28,232 nt of DNA from Bacilli bacterium (lineage in GTDB: Bacteria > Bacillota_I > Bacilli_A > ML615J-28 > CAG-313): assembly GCA_900752975.1 (NCBI GenBank), contig CAADXH010000108.1, positions 1-28,232 on the forward strand. Direction: 5' to 3'. Both the position numbers and the translations under genes were made by a program. Below the pieces are notes generated by a model, which searched no databases, was not told the DNA's origin, and worked only from the letters and a program-made list of their open reading frames with translations. Shown in pieces: positions 23,211 through 28,232 of this stretch (position 1 is the stretch's first letter; every line of letters starts with the position of its first letter).

Positions 23211-25751
23211 ATGAAAAGAATTAAATTATTAAACCGTATCCTTCCTTGTTTATTAGCTATTGCTTGTGTTATTACAGTAATAAGTTGTAAACCAAAAGAA
23301 AAAGATAAATATCCTTTTGTTACTCCTACAATTAGTGATCCACAAGGAACATTTATGACAATTGGTGCTCACAAAGTTACTAAAAAAGCAGTATATGATC
23401 GTCTAGTTCAAAACTATGGATTAGATGCCTTAAAAGATTTAATTAATGAAAAAGTTGTTGAAAATGAAGCATATGATTCACACTACAGTAAAGAAGATTT
23501 TGAAAAGAATTTAGAAATCATTATTTATGGTGCTGATGAAAATGATTCTGAAAAGTCAAACAAAGCAAATCTAACTGCGGAAGAACAAGCTGAAGCACTT
23601 AAAACATTCCAAGAAAAAATGCGTGCAAGCGGATTCTTTACAGGAGATGAATACCGTGCATATTATGAATTATCTTACAAAACTATGAATTTTGTAGTAA
23701 AACAATTCAAAAAGTTTGTTGAAGATTATAATAACAATAAAGACAATGAAAAACCATATTTTTCAGAAGATGATATGAAGAATTATTATGAAACATATAA
23801 TCGTCCAAAAGTTGAAGCAATTATCATTACTTTTGATTCAGAATATCAAGCACTTCAAGAAATGAAGAATTTAAACATTGACATTAATAATCTAAATGGA
23901 ACTTGGAAAATTGATGGAAAAGATGCAACTCCAGAATCTTTAAAAGCAGTATTTGAAAAACTTTACAAAGCTGTTTATGGTAAAGATTATGTATCAAAAT
24001 TCTATACAGCAAAAGATTTAAATAAGATTTCAGGTACAATTTATTCAAAAGCTTATAAATTGGAAGTATTAAATACTGAAAAAACTAATATGAACAAATC
24101 TTATACGCACGCTCCACTTACATATGGTAGTCGTTATTATCTAATGCTTAAACTTTCTGAAGATGCAACTGGAATTACTTCATACGAAGACTATCCAAAA
24201 GAAGACATCATTCATGGTTTAGTTGAAAATACAATTAATGAATACTACATCGACAAAATCTTTGGTGAAAAATACGTGGATATGAAACTTAAGATTTATG
24301 ATGAAGGTTTAGAAACAAAATATGTTACTGAATACAATGCAGCATATACAAACTTAAATATCACTGATTATCCTGCATTTGTTACTACAACTGATGAAAG
24401 TGCATCAAACGTTGCAAGCTTTAGTTTAAATGGTAAAGAAGTAGTTATTACTGCTGATGAATTATATAATAAACTTATCAATCAATATGGTCCTGCAATT
24501 TCATTATCATTATTACAACAATATGTATTATTATCAAATAGAGAATATAATTCGGTAGTTGATTATGAAACTGGTAAGATTCTTGATCAAGATAAATATG
24601 ATGAATATTATAAAGCAGATGTTCAACAATTCAAGACTGCATTTGAAGAAGGTAAATATGCATCTAGTGGTTATCCTGCATCATATGGTTGGGAACACTT
24701 TATCCATGATTATCTAGGCGTTAATAGTGAACTTGAAATTATGACAAGCATGGATTCAAGTTTAGTTGATGCGGCTAAAGACATTCTTGGTAGAACAATA
24801 TGGACTAATAAAAAGACCGTTCATAATGATGAAACTGGTAAAGACGAAGAAGTAATAGCTGATGATGCTGTTCAAGCAGAAATGGACAAAATCTTTAAGG
24901 AATTCTTCAGTGTATCAATGATTGGTATGTATGCATTCCGTGATGCTGATGAAGATGGTATCGCTGATCATTACAACGAAGGTGTTGATACAGATCCAAA
25001 AGCAGAAGAATTATTAAATAAACTTTATGCAGCTGCACAAACTAAGCAAACTGCTGAAAAGAGTATTAATATGACTTTAGAAACTGCATTAAGTGAAATT
25101 GTTACTGAATACAAACTTGCTTCTACTTCTCATACTGTATGGGGTGAATATAAAGCATTAGGCTTAAAAGTAACAGCAATTTCTTCTACTAACTACACAA
25201 ACTCTTCTTCAATTAATGAAACATTAAAGAATGAATTACAATTATTATGGCAAAAAGGTTATGACATTGATGAACAAAAGATTACTGGTAAATCATTAGA
25301 TCCAGGATATCGTTATACAACTACTAAAGATTCAGTTGATACAGTTCATTACGTAACTGCTAGTGATTTAACATCAGATGTTTTCTTCATTAATAATACT
25401 ACTGATGAAAAAAAGACACCTAACGTAGCTTACAAAGTAAGTGTTACTAAAGTTGTTGATCATACTTATATTACTGGTAAAGTTTATAAACCAACACTTG
25501 CTGATTACGAAAAATATCTAAAAGATAGTTCTTCTGTATCAAGCAGTATGAAGACTGGTATTACTACTTACTATGTACCTGCTATCACTAATCTTCTTTC
25601 ACTTAAAGGTGTTACAGAAGCTAAAGTTGTCAATAAAATTTTAGATGATTGTAAGGCAAAACTTAATGAAACTACATGGGCAACAAATGGTGACCAAATT
25701 AAAGAACGCATGCAAGCATTGATTGCTGATTCATTTAATGGTGTAGAATAA
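23211..25751 (+). CDS. Large lipoprotein, SurA/PrsA-like paralog of the preceding protein
   Basis: An 846-aa lipoprotein. ATG 23211 is chosen because AAGGAGG lies eight bases upstream; an earlier ATG at 23190 would put the ribosome site inside the gene. The signal ends in VISC (C26). Residues about 47-85 (MTIGAHKVTKKAVYDRL and on) match the N-terminal SurA-like part of the upstream protein. The pair also shares ITADELY, TGKILD, YPASYGW..F..DYLG (488-503) and a calcium-type loop D578-x-D580-x-D582-G-x-x-D586. It lacks the Ig-like insert. With its 13-base spacing it is the second gene of a two-gene operon closed by a strong terminator. The likely place is the outer face of the membrane. Confidence 0.75.
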   Translation: MKRIKLLNRILPCLLAIACVITVISCKPKEKDKYPFVTPTISDPQGTFMTIGAHKVTKKAVYDRLVQNYGLDALKDLINEKVVENEAYDSHYSKEDFEKNLEIIIYGADENDSEKSNKANLTAEEQAEALKTFQEKMRASGFFTGDEYRAYYELSYKTMNFVVKQFKKFVEDYNNNKDNEKPYFSEDDMKNYYETYNRPKVEAIIITFDSEYQALQEMKNLNIDINNLNGTWKIDGKDATPESLKAVFEKLYKAVYGKDYVSKFYTAKDLNKISGTIYSKAYKLEVLNTEKTNMNKSYTHAPLTYGSRYYLMLKLSEDATGITSYEDYPKEDIIHGLVENTINEYYIDKIFGEKYVDMKLKIYDEGLETKYVTEYNAAYTNLNITDYPAFVTTTDESASNVASFSLNGKEVVITADELYNKLINQYGPAISLSLLQQYVLLSNREYNSVVDYETGKILDQDKYDEYYKADVQQFKTAFEEGKYASSGYPASYGWEHFIHDYLGVNSELEIMTSMDSSLVDAAKDILGRTIWTNKKTVHNDETGKDEEVIADDAVQAEMDKIFKEFFSVSMIGMYAFRDADEDGIADHYNEGVDTDPKAEELLNKLYAAAQTKQTAEKSINMTLETALSEIVTEYKLASTSHTVWGEYKALGLKVTAISSTNYTNSSSINETLKNELQLLWQKGYDIDEQKITGKSLDPGYRYTTTKDSVDTVHYVTASDLTSDVFFINNTTDEKKTPNVAYKVSVTKVVDHTYITGKVYKPTLADYEKYLKDSSSVSSSMKTGITTYYVPAITNLLSLKGVTEAKVVNKILDDCKAKLNETTWATNGDQIKERMQALIADSFNGVE

Positions 25752-25754
25752 CAT

Positions 25755-25806
25755 AAAAAAAGCATCAAAATATTTGGAAATACTCCAAGTATTAGATGCT
25801 TTTTCT
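25755..25806. terminator. Strong bidirectional terminator
   Basis: AAAAAGCATC and GATGCTTTTT enclose a nearly continuous inner stem (ATTTGGA / TCCAAGT). A and T tracts lie on both sides, so it can end both the large surface-protein operon and the convergent regulator gene. Confidence 0.85.
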
Positions 25807-26183
25807 TATTGTTTTTTAGTACTCATTTGTACGTGTCTTTTAATTGCTTCAAATGTTTCATTGGACAAGTCATGTTCAACTTTGCAGGCATCAGCTTTTG
25901 CAATATCCTCAGGAACACCTAAATTAATAAAATATTCCGTAAGGAGAAGGTGACGCTCATAAATGCGACTAGCGATGGCAAATCCAGTTTCAGTTAGTTC
26001 GATAATGCCAGATTCATCAATCGTAACATAGCCCGCTTGCTTTAAATTTTTCATAGCTCTAGAAATACTAGGTTTTGAGTAATTCATAGAGTTAGCGATG
26101 TCAATGGAAATAACTTTATGATTCTTTTTTTGTAAAACTAATATTCTTTCTAGATAGTCTTCAGCAGATTCATGAATGTTCAT
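25806..26183 (-). CDS. DtxR/MntR family metal-dependent transcriptional repressor
   Basis: A 125-aa winged-helix repressor that binds DNA when loaded with Mn or Fe. ATG 26183 is chosen because GAAAGGGGA lies just upstream; a longer reading would add about 44 non-homologous residues. The helix-turn-helix covers about 22-55 (SIDIANSMNYSKPSISRAMKN). Ligands by comparison with MntR are D9, E12, H78, E103 and H104, while C100 stands where MntR has glutamate and DtxR cysteine, so the site looks mixed. No SH3 domain is present, as in MntR. No metal transporter is in the window; the divergent neighbour is an ABC exporter. Confidence 0.87.
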   Translation of the reverse strand: MNIHESAEDYLERILVLQKKNHKVISIDIANSMNYSKPSISRAMKNLKQAGYVTIDESGIIELTETGFAIASRIYERHLLLTEYFINLGVPEDIAKADACKVEHDLSNETFEAIKRHVQMSTKKQ

Positions 26184-26215
26184 AGTTAGTCCCCTTTCAA
26201 TAAAAATAGTATATA

Positions 26216-26247
26216 TTGTAAATTGAGTATTAATTATCTTTTTACAA
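26216..26247. promoter_or_regulatory. Inverted repeat in the regulator/ABC intergenic region
   Basis: TTGTAAA (26216-26222) and TTTACAA (26241-26247) are a perfect 7-bp dyad spaced by 18 bp, between the start of the repressor gene and the divergent ABC operon. It may be an operator, but in AT-rich DNA it could be chance. Confidence 0.3.
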
Positions 26248-26322
26248 TAATATATTTTATCATATTTTTTTCCAATTTGCAATAAAATAAGCATAATCAT
26301 AAATATTTTAAGCAAGTTATTG

Positions 26323-26328
26323 TATAAT
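26323..26328 (+). promoter_or_regulatory. -10 element of the ABC exporter operon
   Basis: TATAAT lies 20 bases before the start of the ABC ATPase, with the ribosome site GGAGGG at about 26339-26344 between. No good -35 is seen at the usual spacing. Confidence 0.45.
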
Positions 26329-26347
26329 AATACGACTGGAGGGAGTT

Positions 26348-27268
26348 ATGGAAAATATAATTTTGACTAACAATTTAACAAAAAAATACAAAAATAAAGT
26401 TGTTGTAGACAACGTAAATATGCATGTTGATAAAGGTGATGTGTATGGTTTTGTCGGTGAAAATGGTGCAGGTAAAACTACAGTAATAAGACTTATTACA
26501 GGTTTAATTCAAAAAACAAGTGGTAATTATTATTTGTTTGGAGTCAAAGATAGTGATAACAAAATTAACACCGTAAAATCAGCAATTTCAGCAATAGTTG
26601 AATCACCATCATTATATTTAAATATGGATGCGAGAACTAATCTTGAAATGCAAGCATGTATTTTAGGAATAAAACTTGGAAATAGATTAGAAGAAATACT
26701 CCAGCTAGTAGGACTTGGTAGTGTTATAAATGAAAAAAAGAAAGCTGGTAATTTTTCTTTAGGCATGCGTCAGCGACTTGGAATTGCGATGGCACTAGTT
26801 GGCAATCCGAAATTAATTATTTTAGATGAACCGATGAATGGACTAGATCCTGAGGGAATTGTGGAAATTAGAGAATTAATCTTAAAATTAAATCGAGAAC
26901 AAGGTATTACATTTATTATTTCTAGTCATATTTTAGGTGAATTAGGAAAGGTCGCAAACAAATATGGCTTTATTCACCAAGGCAAATTAATAGAAGAAGT
27001 AACTCAAGAAGAATTGGAAGAAAGATGTCAAAAGAATTTAGAATTAAAAGTGAATAATCTTGATGATGGTGTTAATATTTTATATAATATTGGGTACACA
27101 AATTTAAAGGTAATAAACAATCATATTATTGTTCTAGGAGACTATGATATTGAAAAAATAGTTATAAATTTATCCCAAAATAATATTAAAATTTTATCAA
27201 TAAAATCCAATGAAGAAGGAATTGAAGAGTATTATTTAAGATTAATGGGAGGATTAAGACATGCCTAA
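26348..27268 (+). CDS. ABC transporter ATP-binding protein (BcrA-like)
   Basis: ATPase of an exporter of the bacitracin/lantibiotic-protection type, 306 aa. Walker A is GENGAGKTT (37-45), the signature variant is FSLGMRQRLG (136-145), Walker B is LIILDEP (156-162) and the switch histidine is H194. GFVGENGAGKTT and the SLGMRQRLG signature are typical of the BcrA/NatA group. The gene overlaps the permease gene by eight bases. It is divergent from the metal-dependent repressor. The real substrate is unknown; peptide antibiotic export is the usual role of close relatives. Confidence 0.88.
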   Translation: MENIILTNNLTKKYKNKVVVDNVNMHVDKGDVYGFVGENGAGKTTVIRLITGLIQKTSGNYYLFGVKDSDNKINTVKSAISAIVESPSLYLNMDARTNLEMQACILGIKLGNRLEEILQLVGLGSVINEKKKAGNFSLGMRQRLGIAMALVGNPKLIILDEPMNGLDPEGIVEIRELILKLNREQGITFIISSHILGELGKVANKYGFIHQGKLIEEVTQEELEERCQKNLELKVNNLDDGVNILYNIGYTNLKVINNHIIVLGDYDIEKIVINLSQNNIKILSIKSNEEGIEEYYLRLMGGLRHA

Positions 27269-28061
27269 TTTATTAAAAACAGATTTAAAAAGATTAATTA
27301 AAGATAGAATGATATTAATAGGTTTTTTAGTAACGTGTGCTTTAAGTTTATTTACAGTACTTATGTACTTTGGACTAAAAGAACTATTAGGTGAAGATGG
27401 TGCTGATATGATGGGGATGTCATTAACAGGTAGAGGGACTTTCTTGGGAAGCTTTTCTCCAAGTAATAATGCAGGTTTGATGATTCCAATTTTTATATCA
27501 GTGGCCTTAATCAAAGATTTCCGATATGGAACTGTTAGAAATAAAATAATAGCAGGAAAAAGTCGGCTAGCAATTTATATTAGTGATTACCTATCAGGTG
27601 TTATTTTTGGCCTTGCTTTCTACATTGCTACAACCATTATATCATTATTTCTAGGTACTCTTCTATTAGGTTATGGTACAAAATTTAATTTAAATGAATT
27701 AGGCTTAATCATAACAACATATGGATATGGCATATTAAATTATTTAGTTTTTTTGAGCTGTGCTGTTTTTGTTGCGGTGATAACTAAAAGTATAGGGCTA
27801 AGCATAACAATTAGTATTGTTGGCAGTTTACTACTATCCATTGTTGCCTCAATTAATATGCTAGTTGAACCACATGTTAACAAAATAGTTATGCATATTC
27901 TAGAGATTAATCCGGTATATGGTGCTCAACTAATATCAAGTAATCAACTATATCATGGTACTTTGTATAATAATTTAATACTACTGATTCCAAGTGTTTG
28001 TTTTATTGCTATTTTTATTTTAGGAGGTATTATGCTATTTAGGAAACAAGATTTAAAATAG
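27261..28061 (+). CDS. ABC-2 type transporter permease
   Basis: Membrane partner of the preceding ATPase, 266 aa with about six hydrophobic segments. A KDFRYGTVRNKIIAGKSR stretch after TM2 is the usual cytoplasmic loop of ABC-2 permeases that contacts the ATPase. The size and single-permease plan fit BcrB-like or ABC-2 exporters. The start at 27261 overlaps the ATPase end, with GGGAGGA as ribosome site. Confidence 0.82.
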   Translation: MPNLLKTDLKRLIKDRMILIGFLVTCALSLFTVLMYFGLKELLGEDGADMMGMSLTGRGTFLGSFSPSNNAGLMIPIFISVALIKDFRYGTVRNKIIAGKSRLAIYISDYLSGVIFGLAFYIATTIISLFLGTLLLGYGTKFNLNELGLIITTYGYGILNYLVFLSCAVFVAVITKSIGLSITISIVGSLLLSIVASINMLVEPHVNKIVMHILEINPVYGAQLISSNQLYHGTLYNNLILLIPSVCFIAIFILGGIMLFRKQDLK

Positions 28062-28091
28062 TTGTTGTATTCATTAAAAGATCAAAACAAT

Positions 28092-28122
28092 GAACTAGTT
28101 TTAGTTAAACTGGTTCTTTTTT
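28092..28122 (+). terminator. Terminator of the ABC exporter operon
   Basis: GAACTAGTTT and AAACTGGTTC (one G-T pair) around a TAGTT loop, followed by six T. Confidence 0.8.
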
Positions 28123-28150
28123 AATATTCTCTTTTTAAAAAGTTACTTTG

Positions 28151-28230
28151 TGACGGTTTGTCAATCATCGTGCACAAAATTGTGCCCTAGATTAATGGGT
28201 TTTGTTATAATTATCTAGGAATTCAATTGG
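28151..28230. repeat. Right copy of 80-bp perfect terminal inverted repeat
   Basis: Exact reverse complement of bases 1-80, followed only by GG at the window end. The flanking bases inside the window differ (81 onward versus 28150 downward), so identity is confined to 80 bp. Confidence 0.9.
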
Positions 28231-28232
28231 GG

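Noticed and set aside
26184..26315. N-terminal extension of the DtxR/MntR-type regulator
   Set aside because: The family starts close to the ESAEDYLE stretch, and GAAAGGGGA lies directly before ATG 26183; the extra residues do not resemble the family.

Overview
The window comes from a strongly AT-rich, Gram-positive-type bacterium. It carries several proteins with lipoprotein signal sequences (no outer-membrane machinery is seen), a class A penicillin-binding protein (so it has a peptidoglycan wall), AGGAGG-type ribosome binding sites, extended -10 promoters (TGnTATAAT) and a YjcZ-like mini-protein. The best fit is a low-GC Bacillota, probably class Bacilli and probably an uncultured gut-type lineage; this placement is inference. 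Tryptophan is written TGG throughout the intact genes, and TGA is a rare stop seen only in two ATGA overlaps, so the standard bacterial code applies.

Layout. (1) 1-80 and 28151-28230 form a perfect 80-bp inverted repeat that bounds the whole window. (2) 110-2633: lipid cluster with two PlsC-type acyltransferases flanking a diacylglycerol kinase-like protein, with a strong promoter and a terminator. (3) 2644-4204: TatD-type hydrolase coupled to a PDZ-less HtrA-type lipoprotein protease. (4) 4229-8434: operon with two ABC ATPases, a large ABC permease and a GNAT acetyltransferase, joined by TAATG overlaps. (5) 8572-9986: AAA+/DUF4143 ATPase broken by a -1 frameshift and preceded by a 15-bp direct repeat. 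(6) 10036-12376, minus strand: class A PBP and a small orphan gene. (7) 12459-18385, plus strand: zinc-ribbon CPBP-like membrane protein, YchF, CCA-adding enzyme, YhaM-type exoribonuclease, a small lipoprotein, and a decayed hydrolase-like gene. (8) 18386-19582: graveyard of an ISL3-like and an IS91-like transposase, both degraded. (9) 19698-19787: 29-aa YjcZ-like gene on the minus strand. (10) 20054-25751: two very large paralogous surface proteins with SurA/PrsA-type N-termini. (11) 25806-26183, minus: DtxR/MntR-family regulator, divergent from an ABC exporter pair (26348-28061).

How the parts work together: much of the content is cell-envelope work (phospholipid acylation, PBP, HtrA-type protease, candidate foldases, exporters), with an RNA 3'-end pair (cca-yhaM) next to a translation-associated ATPase (ychF). 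The most novel-looking element is the pair of about 1047 and 846 aa paralogs. They share a [FY]PASYGW..F..DY[FL]G signature and a calcium-type DxDxDG loop; one is membrane-anchored and carries an Ig-like insert, the other is lipid-anchored. I see no CRISPR array, tRNA, rRNA or convincing defence system.
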